Source: Phocoena phocoena (lineage: Eukaryota > Chordata > Mammalia > Artiodactyla > Phocoenidae). Taken from it: DNA of 64,000 bases. How positions within the stretch are numbered: the stretch's first letter is position 1; each line of letters begins with the position of its first letter. The position numbers and the translations under genes are program-made. The stretch spans positions 134,334,263-134,398,262 of the forward strand of contig NC_089221.1 in the NCBI RefSeq assembly GCF_963924675.1, in the 5' to 3' direction. Below, piece by piece: positions 22,470 through 32,600 of the stretch. Under the pieces are notes generated by a model. That model saw nothing but the letters and a program-made list of their open reading frames with translations. It was not told the DNA's origin and made no database searches.

Positions 22470-22790
22470 ATTTAATCAGGGTGCTTTGGCTGCGTGTAAC
22501 AGGATATCCAATGAAAAGGGGTTTAGATAATAGAATTATTTGCACACAAGAACAGTTCTGAAGGTAGGTGATGCCCTAGTTGGTTGATTTGGTAGCTCAG
22601 TGAGTTCAAGACTCTGGGTCAGCTTCCCCATGACCATACTTGCCCCAGCTGTATATTCAGCCATTATGAAGGATAGAGCTCTGGGCTCCATAGACCTTGG
22701 TGAGGTCTGTGAGGGGCAGCAGAAAGGACCCCACACCGAAGACCCTATATATGCACAGGAATTGAGTAGGGTCAGCTGCCTCGGTTAATT
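22470..22790. repeat. Ancient repeat related to 11610-12375
   Basis: 'ggtgctttggctgcgtgtaa' and the following 'tttagataatagaattattt' section match the start of the same unnamed family as at 11610. Confidence 0.4.
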
Positions 22791-23351
22791 TTACTTTTTA
22801 CCTGAAACCTCCTCTCCTCAAAAATGTTGCCCGAACTTCAGACAGTTGGAGTCCTTAGGCCACTGGGCCTAGGCTCAGGTTCCATGGGATAGGTTGGGAG
22901 TGACCCAAGGGCTGTAGAACAATCCTAAGGTGAGTATCTGAGTTAAAGCCAGACTGAGAGCTAAGCAGAGAAGTTGACCAGAGCCACAACCTAGGGAGCT
23001 GAAGAGCAACACATAAATGAGAGAAATTAGCGAGACTGAGGCCAAGCAAGCAAGTGTGGAGCAGAGTTAGGAAGTGCCTGGGGTCATTCCTGGAAGTGGG
23101 ACCTCTTTGAGCTGGCTTCCTTCGATGGCTAGGGAACAGAGCTGCACTAGTTCAGACACAAATAGAATAAAGAAACAAACGTGAGAACAAATGACGAAGA
23201 TGTCTTCACTTTCCATCTCCAAACAGCTGGTAGGAGGGATGAGGCTACCTGGGTTTGGTTCTTTAAAATGTTCAGAAATGTAACATAGATTGTCCACTGC
23301 CGAGACACACTACTTTTAATGGAAAATTATTTTTGATTAAAATATAGGGTA
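22791..23351. other. Unique sequence
   Basis: No repeat or gene recognised. The frames at 22855-23297 lack domains. Confidence 0.35.
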
Positions 23352-23547
23352 GGGCTTCCCTGGTGGCGCAGTGGTTGAGAGTCCACCTGCCGATGCAGGG
23401 GACGCGGGTTCGTGCCCCAGTCCCGGAAGATCCCACATGCCGCGGGGCGGCTAGGCCCGTGAGCCGTGGCCACTGAGCCTGCGCGTCCGGAGCCTGTACT
23501 CAGCAACGGGAGAGGCCACGACAGTGAGAGGCCCGCGTACCGCAAAA
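23352..23547 (+). mobile_element. CHR SINE, short form
   Basis: Full-length short form on the plus strand. Its tail has turned into an AT microsatellite (23548-23590), and no clean TSD remains. It faces an inverted CHR copy ending at 23974. Confidence 0.93.
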
Positions 23548-23590
23548 GAAAATAATATATATATGGTAATATATATATATATATATATGG
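23548..23590. repeat. (TA)n microsatellite in a SINE tail
   Basis: Two TA runs, each followed by 'tatggtaatat', so the unit itself appears to have been duplicated. Confidence 0.88.
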
Positions 23591-23617
23591 TAATATGTAG
23601 CATTAAAGCACTCTTTT

Positions 23618-23974
23618 TTAATATAAATTTAATTAATTAATTAATTTATTTTCAGCTGCATTGGGTCTTTGTTGCTGCGTGCGGGCTTTTCTCTGGTTGC
23701 GGCAAGCAGGGGCTACTCTTCGTTGCCGGGCGCGGGCTTATCATTGCGGTGGCTTCTCTTGTTGTGGAGCATGGGCTCTAGATGCGTGGGCTTCAGTAGT
23801 TGTGGCACATGGGCTCAGTAGTTGTGGGGTGCAGACTCTAGAGCTCAGGCTTAGTAGTTGTGGCGTACAGGCTTAGTTGCTCCGCGGCATGTGGGATCTT
23901 CCCAGACCAGGGCTCAAACCTGTGTCCCCTGCATTGGCAGGCGGATTCTTAACCACTGCGCCACCAGGGAAGCC
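23618..23974 (-). mobile_element. CHR SINE, long form
   Basis: Long form on the minus strand with an expanded internal block ('ttcagtagttgtggcacatg', then further copies of 'agtagttgtggcg'-like modules). Its tail appears on the plus strand as AATTAATTAATT. The TSD is unclear; 'ctctttt' is the best guess. Confidence 0.92.
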
Positions 23975-24299
23975 CCCGTCTCTTTTGTTTTTGAGGGTTT
24001 TGATGGAGTATGCAAAGCATTTGCCCATTAGTCCTGTAATTACAGACACGTAATTGCAGACACGCTGTTTCTAGTACTTACTGAAGGCAGTTGCCCAGTG
24101 TTTCTTCTTCCTGGAATAAAGTGTTACTTACCACTGTGAATATCTTTCACTGAGTTCATGAACAATGTAGCAGAACTGAGTAATAAACAGAATGCTGTCA
24201 AATATATATCTTCCCATAATATATCCTATACCTTAAAATGCCTACAGGGAATCACTTTTTAAAGTCTATAACATGCAGTAGTTTTGATACGACTGGTTG
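23975..24299. other. Unique sequence
   Basis: An 'attacagacacgtaattgca' local duplication (ATTACAGACACG/ATTGCAGACACG) lies at about 24040-24065. Otherwise nothing recognised. Confidence 0.35.
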
Positions 24300-24540
24300 A
24301 GCCATGCAGAAATGATTAAAAAAAGAGTAATAAATTCAGATTTTACACCAGGCACCGAGCATTAAGCCAAAATGAAACTACCATACTCAAATCTTCTGCA
24401 GCTTAGAGCTAATTAGACCTACATTTCCGGATGGCATGAGCATCATGCAATGCAGCAATTGTTATAATAAGTATATTCTCATTGAGTGCCGTGTGGTGAT
24501 TTACACCAGCGATGCCTGCCAAGGCTAATGGACTTTCTAG
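24300..24540. promoter_or_regulatory. Candidate conserved non-coding element
   Basis: Repeat-free, with 'cttagagctaattagaccta', 'gcatcatgcaatgcagcaat' and 'gtggtgatttacaccagcg'. It has homeodomain-like and C/EBP-like cores but no coding frame. The role is inferred from composition. Confidence 0.3.
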
Positions 24541-24754
24541 GAGGAAGTCTCTGGGGGCTCTGGAGCAGGAATGGGAGTTTTGCCCCTGGGCATCTCTCCC
24601 CGTTGGATTCCTGATGATAGTGCTGGATGTTTGGCAGGGCAGAGATATAGCCTAGGGGGCAGTAATATCCCTGTGCATTTTAATTACCTCTGAAACACAC
24701 TATTTCAGATAATGCCTGGGTTTTGTACAGATTTGAAGAGAAGCGATAGTTTGT

Positions 24755-24862
24755 ACTACCACTGGGGGTTGTTGGGAGGATAAAGTATGACTATGTCTAT
24801 TAAATTCTTAGCATAGTGCCTAGCATATAGTAAGCTCTCAATAAATAGGTGCTTTTTAAAAA
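24755..24862 (+). repeat. MIR SINE 3' end
   Basis: 'ttgggaggataaagtatg' leads into 'catagtgcctagcatatagt' and 'aagctctcaataaatag', the MIR 3' end. Confidence 0.8.
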
Positions 24863-25454
24863 AATGAATGCTCCATCTATGGCTTGGAATGTATGGTTTA
24901 TCCTAGATTGACTTTTAGCTCTAAAAGCAGGCACTATGTCAACTGATGCCGGGTGGTTAGTGATTTTAATGCCCTGGATTTCCCCAGAAAATTACATAAG
25001 CAAGGGTAATCCAGGGTCACTGTTGATACTGGCTGATGTTTCACACGTCTAAGTATGCTAAGCTCCCGCTTGAGAAATACAGGCTTGATTCAGTGGAAAG
25101 CATGTTTGAACTCTCCAGTCCCCACTCCTACTTCATGAAGAGAGCCTATTGTGCTCGTGGGAAGAGCTCCAAGTTACCTGCCAAGGGGGTGGCGAGAGGG
25201 CAGAGCATTTCCTGGAGGGTCATGCTAGAGGCCAAGTGGGAGGAGAAGAAGGGGTTCCTCACAAAAGCTACACAGGCATGATCCAAGGAGGATTTGATAT
25301 GGACTGTCTTCCAGGAAAACCAGATTGCCATACGATGATGACAACAAAATGCTGATGTTATTAGTACTTTCTGAATTCTTTTCAAATTCATTATTCATAT
25401 CTTAAAATGAAACTCAGATGCACTTAATGCTGCTTCTCTGCCCAGAGCTGGACC
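24863..25454. other. Unique sequence
   Basis: No gene recognised. Overlapping frames on both strands at 25036-25391 show no domain. Confidence 0.35.
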
Positions 25455-25640
25455 AAGTCTTTTATATGTTTGATTTTTTTCTAATCCTCTCAATGATCCT
25501 GCAGTCTGGATATTGCTAGTCCCATTGTTTTTGGACAGGGAAACTGAGATTTAGTGTGGTTACATGACTTGGCCATAAGGCCACCCATTTAATAGGTGGG
25601 CTGAAGTCTAACCCAGTTTTGTCTAACTCAAAAAGTCACG
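25455..25640 (-). repeat. MIR SINE
   Basis: Antisense MIR: 'taatcctctcaatgatcct', 'ggacagggaaactgagatt', 'catgacttggccataaggc'. Confidence 0.7.
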
Positions 25641-26204
25641 ATCTCACCACTGTCCCCATGTTCCCTGCTGAGAAGGTTGTGGGATTGCATTTGTTCATTG
25701 TCCCCAGATGCTCTCAGTTTGTAGTACATGACCTCATGCTTTTTGGCTACCAGTCAAGGAATGAATTTCATCCTCCTACCAGCCTTGATTGATCCCCTGC
25801 CTTGTGCTCAGCACCACACTAGAGTGGGACAGAAATAAAAAGCATGAGATGGCGTTCCTGGTTTCAAGGGAAGAGCACACATGGAACATTTAGTGAACAG
25901 TCCAACACATTGTGCAATCAAAGAGTAGGCATCACAACCACGTGCCAAGTAGGTCACAGCACTTACTTCTTGCACCCTTGCCAGAAACTCTGATTCTTAT
26001 GGCACTCTTGCCTGCTGATTCTGGACCTGGCCTCAGTCTCAGAATTCCTTTCAGCGCAGCACCCCAGGTGGCCACAACTATTGGATGGCCACACCATCTC
26101 TCCTGTAAGGGTTGCTGTCACTCAGAGGAGCAGGAGATCTGGAGGGGTTCGACGAAGCCTTACTGGGGGTGATGGGTTGAAACCCAGCTCTGAAGGGGTT
26201 AGAA
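25641..26204. other. Mixed unique and weak L2-like sequence
   Basis: 'ccttgattgatcccctgcct' at about 25785-25890 is weakly L2-like (antisense). Nothing else was recognised. Confidence 0.3.
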
Positions 26205-26400
26205 TTTAGGAGTGGGATCGCAAGAAATGAGGGTATTCCAGGTGGAAAGAAGCACATTAGCAAAGACCCTGAGTTGAGAGTGAGGGAGTAGCCTCCTGGG
26301 GATGGGGACAAGAGTGACTTTCCCGATGTGGATGCTCTTGGGGCAGAAAGAATGAGATTGAATAGAACTTTTTTTGACCTATTTATGAACGTCATAGCCT
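26205..26400 (-). repeat. L2 LINE fragment
   Basis: 'ggtattccaggtggaaagaa' followed by 'cattagcaaagaccctgagt' matches the antisense L2 block for 'ttccaggcagagggaacagc...aaggccctgagg'. Confidence 0.6.
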
Positions 26401-26417
26401 CTCTCAGAGATAATAAG

Positions 26418-26610
26418 ATAGTAAGAATATTAACTCCTATTTATTGAGGTTATTGTGCCAGTTTTACTGCTACTGCATACATGCATTGTCTTTTTTTTAT
26501 TCTTCAAGCAAAGTAGGTATTGGTATTCCCATTTTATAAGTGAGAGTAACCAAAGATTAGAGATAATAGGCTATATAGCTAGTTACATAGCTGGTAGGGA
26601 ATGTTACCGA
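26418..26610 (-). repeat. MIR SINE
   Basis: Antisense MIR: 'taactcctatttattgaggt', 'ccattttataagtgagagta' and 'tagctagttacatagctgg'. Confidence 0.7.
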
Positions 26611-26679
26611 AATTCAAAAACATCTTAAAAACTTTCCCAAACTTTATCTTCCCAGCATGTTCTTCCCTGCACATGTGCA

Positions 26680-26885
26680 TGTGTACATATAAACACACAT
26701 TACACGTCCATATCCAACAATCTCACACATACAGAATCATACACATATACCAGATACAGATGTAGCTACACATACGTACGTAAATGCACATACATGCATG
26801 TGCCATACACACATACATATTTGTGCATACTTATATACCACATACATACATATACACACATATACATAGACTGTATACACACCAT
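26680..26885. repeat. (CA/TACA)n low-complexity tract
   Basis: A 200-bp irregular array of ACAC, ACAT and ACGT units, including self-complementary 'acatacgtacgt' and 'acatgcatgt' steps. Confidence 0.85.
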
Positions 26886-27220
26886 TCTTCTGGGAAGAGT
26901 CACTGCTCTTGGATCTCAAGGGTAAGTTTATGACCCAGAACAGGCCAATCAGCCTTTTTCTCCCCAGCATTTGAATCTTGAGCAGAGACACATCGAGATA
27001 GAAGAAAGCTGAGTCGTCTGATAGCAACGCTCTTGAGAAAACATCCTGAGTGACTGATATCCCTGAGCTGCCTGGTTCTTGTCCTTCTTGTGCTCGGTTA
27101 ACCAACTCTTCCTTTTATTCTGCAAGCTGCACAATAGATTTACAATTGCTTTTTTTTTTCTCCCCTTAAGTCAATTTCTGTTGCTTTCTACCAAAGAGAC
27201 CTGATTGATACAAATCATCT
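26886..27220 (+). repeat. LTR-like ancient repeat
   Basis: It ends in 'cttaagtcaatttctgttgc', 'tttctaccaaagagacctga' and 'ttgatacaa', which resembles the 3' end of an old mammalian LTR-type repeat. The name is uncertain. Confidence 0.4.
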
Positions 27221-28755
27221 CTTCAGTTTAGCCAGTGCCAGTGAGCATTGTGGCCAGAGAAATGCTGAAAGCAAGGAAGGAGCTTTTTGTTGCTTTGCTA
27301 CAAAACTGTCCATGGGGTAGGGTCATGACATAAATAAGACTGCTATATGAGGGCCTTCTAGAATTTACAGTAATAAACCACTTACAGGTGGGGGCCAAGA
27401 GAGAGTGTCCTTGTTCTGAATCCATGAATTACAGTGTCGTGGTCTGATGTTAATTTTCTTGGTTGTAGCTTGCCTTATGTTTTCCCCACCCCTTCCTTTC
27501 TGGCACTGATATGATGGCTAGATAATATATTGTTTCTTCACCCTTCAATCCTTTTGCGGATATTTATTGAAACACTGCACATAGTGGTAGATACTTGGGA
27601 ATACAGAAACAGAAATTTAGAGTTTGAAGATACATTTGAAATGGCGTAGTCCAACCCTTCTTATTCTCATAGAAAACAGAGGTTTAGAACAGTTCAGTGA
27701 CTTAAGTAGGATCACAGAGCTTAGTGGTAAGTGTATGTTTTGGGACCTGTGATGTAGGTCTTGTCTCCTAGGTCCATATATTAATGGTTCCTGATCAGAC
27801 TCTTCGAATTTAGATGGAGAGATGGGACATGCAAATAGGAAGCAATTGGCAAACTCAGCCCTGCATCAGGTAACCTTCCTCTTTCTCGACTGAGTAGTTC
27901 TACAGTAAACAAATAACCCCAAACACAAAATTAACAGTGGTCTCCAGTCTAAGCTGGAAACTTAGTTTGGAAACTTAGTATGGGAGTCCTTCTATAGCAT
28001 CACTAGGTACCTCTGTCTTTCATTCCCAAACTGAGACTTTTGAAGGTGATATCACCCAAAGGAAGAGTAGGATCTGTTGTGCCAATGGTACCCCAATGAG
28101 CCACATAAAGTATGGAGCCCTGCTTTTACTCTGTAGGCACAGAAAACCCCAGTAGTTGAGAAAAAGAGCTAGGTGCCTTGTATTCAGTGACTTTTGATGT
28201 ATTAAATCTACCCAATAGAGAAATGTGGACCAATGGATGTCAGAATCGTGCCATCTCATCAGTCAAATAAAGACCCTAGATTTTAATTACTACCTTAGGC
28301 TACCTTGATCTCTGCAGCATAGGCTAGAATGGGCCATTTCTTCCTCCTTGAAATTCGATTTTTCCTTGACTTCTGTGACACCCGTGACTTGATTTTCTTA
28401 TTTCTATTTGCTTCTCACTATGTGCTTTGAGGCTTCTTCTTCACCCACCTTTTCTTTCACTGTTGGTGTCCTACAGGATTTCTCTTTGATATATCTCTCC
28501 TCTTGGTTTATGAACACTTCCTGGTCAACTTTACTATGGCGGTCATCAGCTGTTTTTGTTCTCCCAGTATCTATCCACCCTTCCTTTAGTAAAAGCAAAT
28601 TGATTACTTTTGGTGGAATGAACAAAATCTCTACCGCTCTCAGTACATGTGATTCTGATGTGCTGGTAAATATTTAACAACCAGCATTTGGGGGGGAAAA
28701 CCATAATTTGTGGCATTTCATTGGTGTAAATACTCTCACTGCGATCAGAGCCTAT
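27221..28755. other. Mostly unique stretch
   Basis: A weak piece at 27545-27740 ('gatatttattgaaacactgc', 'aaacagaggtttagaaca') is L2/MIR-like. The rest is unrecognised. The frames at 28020-28677 lie on opposite strands and show no domain. Confidence 0.35.
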
Positions 28756-29065
28756 TAATTCAGTGCATATTTAATGAGCACCTAATATGTGCCAGGAGGT
28801 ACTGTTTTAGAGACTGGGAAACCACAATGTGAATAGGACCAAAATTATCTCTGAGCTCATGGAGTTTATATTCTAGTTGTGCAGATATGTAATAGATAAA
28901 GTAACAAGATAATATCAGGTAGTGATAAAGTGGAATAAAGGTGAGATAAGTGACTGAGGTAGGGAGCTATCTTAGACTGTGTGGTCAGAGAAGTCTTCAC
29001 TAGAAACTGATATTTAAGTCGAGACCTGAGTGAGGAGAAGTGAACCACATAAGAGCTAGGGGAAC
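28756..29065 (-). repeat. L2 LINE fragment
   Basis: Antisense L2: 'aatgagcacctaatatgtgc', 'ctgagctcatggagtttat', 'gtggtcagagaagtcttcac', 'gatatttaagtcgagacctg'. It is one of the better-preserved L2 pieces here. Confidence 0.8.
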
Positions 29066-29399
29066 AGCCCAAAATTTCAGCTATGGAACTTTTGCTCGAT
29101 CTATTTGGAAAGAGATGTTGTTTTCTTATGGAGGGTACTAAACTTGTAGGATGTCAGCCAGGAGGCGCTGGTGTCCATTTCCCCACCTCAAAGGGAGAGA
29201 AACACTGAGATGAGAGATGGAGAGAGACTGATTGCTGGTAGTAACATTTGGATGGTTGAACATTTGAACATTTGGACATCTTTACCCAGCTGTATCTAAT
29301 GCCAGCATATCCTGCACTTTTAGACATATGAGCCAATAAATACCCTCCAGACAGTTTGTGTCTTAACTAATGTCTTAACTAATATACATATCTCCCGCC
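29066..29399. other. Unique sequence
   Basis: It contains a short direct repetition of 'gaacatttgaacatttgga' and a duplicated 'gtcttaactaat'. No gene. Confidence 0.35.
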
Positions 29400-29720
29400 A
29401 TGTCTTCAAATACTATTTATATATGAATGACTCCAAAATCTCCATCTAGGTTGGATCTGATTCTAAAATCCAGGCACATGTGCATACATACAGCTGCATA
29501 GCTGCCTAGTAGGTATCCTCACCTGCAGATTTTTGCAAACATCACAGATGTAATATGTATACATTTCAATTCATCACCTTTCCTTCCCAAACTGCTCACT
29601 CTATTTACTGTTTGTACTCAACAAGCCAAAACCGTGGGTGTAGTTTTGTACTCCTTCCCCTCCTTCAACCTCCTTAACAAAGTAACAGGGAATTCCCATG
29701 GAATTACCTAGATTACAGAT
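29400..29720 (+). repeat. L2 LINE fragment (weak)
   Basis: 'atgactccaaaatctccatc', 'agctgcctagtaggtatcc' and 'ctcaacaagccaaaaccgtg' follow the order of the L2 RT region. It is very diverged. Confidence 0.45.
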
Positions 29721-29844
29721 CTTTTACTGTGTCTCTTTGAATCCACTCTTCCTTCCCTTTATTATTAGTTTCCATTTGTGGCCAGAGTAAACACTGTCTT
29801 TTTTTATATTAAGTTTATTTAATAGTAAATGCGACTTTAGACGT

Positions 29845-29898
29845 TGTTTAGTCAGGATTCTCCAGAGAAACCAAACCTCTAGGAGGTACCAATAGGAG

Positions 29899-29955
<57 letters not shown>

Positions 29956-30405
29956 TATGTTTGTATATATATGCATGTATATATGCAGATATAAATACAT
30001 ATATGCGTATCTGTATAAATATATATACATCTGCATGCATATACATACAAATATATAAAAGATTTATTTTAAGAAATTGGCTCATATGATTATGGGGGCT
30101 GGCAAGTCTGTAATGTGTAGGGCAGGCTGGCAGGCTGGCTGCTTAGGCAGGATTTCTATTAGTCTTGAGTCAGAATTTCTTCTTCTAGAAACCTTAGTCT
30201 TCTCAGTCTTTGCTCTTAAGACCCTCAACTGATTGGATGCATCCCACTCATAAAGTGTAATCTGCTTTACTTAAAGACAACTGGTTTTAATAGTTAATCA
30301 CATTTACAGAATGCCTAAACAAAACATCTAGATTAGTGTTTGACCAAACAACTGGACACCATAGCCTAGCCAAGTTGCCACATAAAATTAACTGTCACGG
30401 ACCAA
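29845..30405 (-). repeat. MLT2-type ERVL LTR
   Basis: It reads on the minus strand as an MLT2-like LTR: 'gttaattttatgtggcaact' at the start, 'agattacactttatgagtgg', then 'cccataatcatatgagccaa' and a terminus complementary to 'gtcaggattctccagagaaa'. The natural TA stretch near its end has grown into a 150-bp array. Confidence 0.7.
29903..30060. repeat. (TA)n array with ATGCAT/ATACAT interruptions
   Basis: An uninterrupted TA run of about 45 bp is followed by mixed TATATGCA and ACATAC units, all inside the LTR. Confidence 0.93.
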
Positions 30406-30466
30406 GACTAGGCATTATGGAGTTGGCCACCTCCAGACAGACATTGAGAATTCCTGGATGATGTAA
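30406..30466. other. Short unique spacer
   Basis: Sequence between the LTR and the L1 insertion, with nothing recognised. Confidence 0.3.
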
Positions 30467-30474
30467 AGTTTCTT

Positions 30475-30707
30475 TTTTTTTTTCCTTAATTGAATTGCCT
30501 TTTTTTTTTAGTTAATTTTTTTATTGGAGTATAGTTGATTTACAATGTTGTGTTAGCTTCTGCTGTACAGCAAAGTGAGTCAGTTATACATATACATATA
30601 TCCAGTCTTTTGTAGATTCTACTCCCAAATAGGTCATTACAGTGTATTGAATAGGGCTCCCTGTGCTATACGGTAGGTTCTTATTAGTTATCTATTTTAT
30701 GTATAGT
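30475..30707 (-). mobile_element. L1 3' UTR, severely 5'-truncated
   Basis: The plus strand shows poly(T), then 'ttggagtatagttgatttac', 'aatgttgtgttagcttctgc', 'tgtacagcaaagtgagtcag' and 'ggttcttattagttatctat', the 3' UTR of cetartiodactyl L1. Candidate TSD AGTTTCTT is at 30467-30474 and 30708-30715. There are two T runs separated by 'ccttaattgaattgcc'. Confidence 0.85.
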
Positions 30708-30885
30708 AGTTTCTTGAGAAGGCAAGTTGAGGCAGCTGAGGGTTGAAGGCATAGTTTTTTGTGTGCAAGAGAACCATTGGGGTACTTGTTGTCAAAACTG
30801 TTGGTTCCCTGACTTCATTCTGAGAGGATTCTTATTTCCAAGGTCTAAGGTGGGTATGAAGTTAATTTTATGGGTCCTCACCAAG

Positions 30886-31098
30886 ATTTTTTTTTTTTTT
30901 TTTTTTGCGGTACGCGGTCCTCTCACCGTTGTGGCTTCTCCCGTCGCGGAGCACAGGCTCCGGACGCGCAGGCTCAGCGTCCATGGCTCACGGGCCCAGC
31001 CACTCCGCGGCATGTGGGATCTTCCCGGACCGCGGCACCAACCCGTGTCCCCTGCATTGGCAGGCGGACTCTCAACCACTGCGCCACCAGGGAAGCCC
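30886..31098 (-). mobile_element. CHR SINE, short form
   Basis: Complete copy with a long T run (poly(A) complement). TSD TCACCAAG is at 30878-30885 and 31099-31106 and continues imperfectly into T residues. Confidence 0.95.
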
Positions 31099-32190
31099 TC
31101 ACCAAGGTTTTTTTTAAAAAGAAAATTATAAGAAAGTATCAGAGGACATCCCATGTGGTAAAAGTGAGTATTGTTTCAGTGAAAATTTTGTTTCACTTAT
31201 GAGTGTGTGCATGGAGGTCTGCAGCGTGCTGTAAAATGTATTTCTAACTATGGGGTATAGTCAAGGTCAGAAAAAGTTCGAAAGCCCTCAGTGAGAGATG
31301 TGGTCAGTACTCACCCTTGTGGCAAGTGTCTCTTTCTTCTTATTACATGGACTTTTATTGCCACTGACAGCTCCATCCATCCTTCCTTGGGCAATTTCTT
31401 CATCTTCTGGTCTCATTGAGTCCAGTGTGTATGGAGTAATGAAAGGTTAAGGCAGAGAGGGTATAAAACAAAGGTACAAAATCCCCATTTCCACCAGCCC
31501 CAGCGTCCTCTTCCTTCTTGCCACTTCCTCTTCATTCATCCCTGGAGTCCCTCTTTGCAATTTGTACGACTTTCTGTTGCCTGTACTGTAGGGACAGCAG
31601 AAGCCTGAAGTCAGATGTAGGGTCAAGCACCTCACAGAGCAGTTAGCAATAGCAAAGTATACTTTAATAACTCTCAGTTCCCACGCAGCTCTGGGAACTA
31701 AGAACGAGATTTCTACTGCCTTTGCTCCTCGGCTTCCTGGCCTGGGGGAAGACCTGACTGATGGCTTTGAATATCCATCAACAAATAAATAATAATAATA
31801 ACCTGCCTGCCGCAGGCTTGTTGGAGCCAGGGAGGCTGGGTTTACTGATGCTTTCTTGCTTTTTAATACAACCTCAGAGTCACTTTTAAGCAGAAACCCT
31901 AGCAGCTTTGCACTGCAGGAATTTCTCCTTGATGCTGTCCTTAAGTCTGATTCCCAGGGTCGGGACCCATCTGGGGGAAATTGTGAAATGGGTGGTGTGT
32001 CTGTAGTGATGCGGGATTCTAAGATCTGCAAGTTTTTTCTTTCCTCAGGTGTGCCTCGCAGGTACCACGGTGTTCTCAAATGTCCCCACTTCCCTCTTTT
32101 CTTCCAGGTTATGGGCTGGAAAAGGACCAGATTGAGGAAATGAGTCCTGGGTTGTAAGGAGATATCCTTTCAGAAAGACTTGCTCTCCAT
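31099..32190. other. Repeat-poor unique stretch with a 210-codon minus-strand frame
   Basis: The minus strand of 31447-32079 is open for 210 codons from its ATG, the longest frame outside known repeats. It has no recognisable domain, includes a YYYY run from a TAA repeat, and has no splice or promoter context that I can defend. I do not call it a gene. Confidence 0.4.
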
Positions 32191-32251
32191 AATGATTAAG
32201 ATCGTGGGCTTTGGGGTCAGAATTCCTGGGTTTGAATTTGAATTTCTGTTA

Positions 32252-32296
<45 letters not shown>

Positions 32297-32384
32297 AGAT
32301 CTTAAGCATATTAGTCAACTTCTCTGAGCTTCAATTCCTCATCTGTAAAGCACGCATAATATTAATAGTGATAATTATAATTGG
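32191..32384 (+). repeat. MIR SINE carrying a (GT)n array
   Basis: 'atgattaagatcgtgggctt', then 'cctgggtttgaatttgaatt', the GT array, and 'caacttctctgagcttcaat' plus 'tcctcatctgtaaagc'. The array sits where MIR has its TGTGTGACC step. Confidence 0.8.
32255..32296. repeat. (GT)n microsatellite
   Basis: About 20 GT units with one TATG interruption near the end, inside a MIR. Confidence 0.95.
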
Positions 32385-32600
32385 TAACATTTATTTAGTG
32401 CTTCTTATGTTCCCAGCAGTGTTCTGTTTTACCTGCATTATTGCCTTGAATCATCCTAACAACCCCATGAGGGAGGTGATGTAATTGTCTTTGGCTTACA
32501 GATGGGGACACTGAGGCAGAGAGTGGTGAAGGAATGTGCCCCAGGCCACACAGCTGCTAAATGGTGGGCCAGGATTACTCACACAGCTGAGCCTCTGCTC
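32385..32600 (-). repeat. MIR SINE
   Basis: Antisense MIR with 'catttatttagtgcttctta', 'cctaacaaccccatgaggg', 'cttacagatggggacactga' and 'ggccacacagctgctaaatg'. It is paired tail to tail with the MIR before it. Confidence 0.85.

Noticed and set aside
30727..31202. Several frames of 70-134 codons on both strands
   Set aside because: All pass through the CHR SINE at 30886-31098. Similar peptide strings (e.g. AEHRLRTRR, RQADSQPL) recur at every short-form copy.
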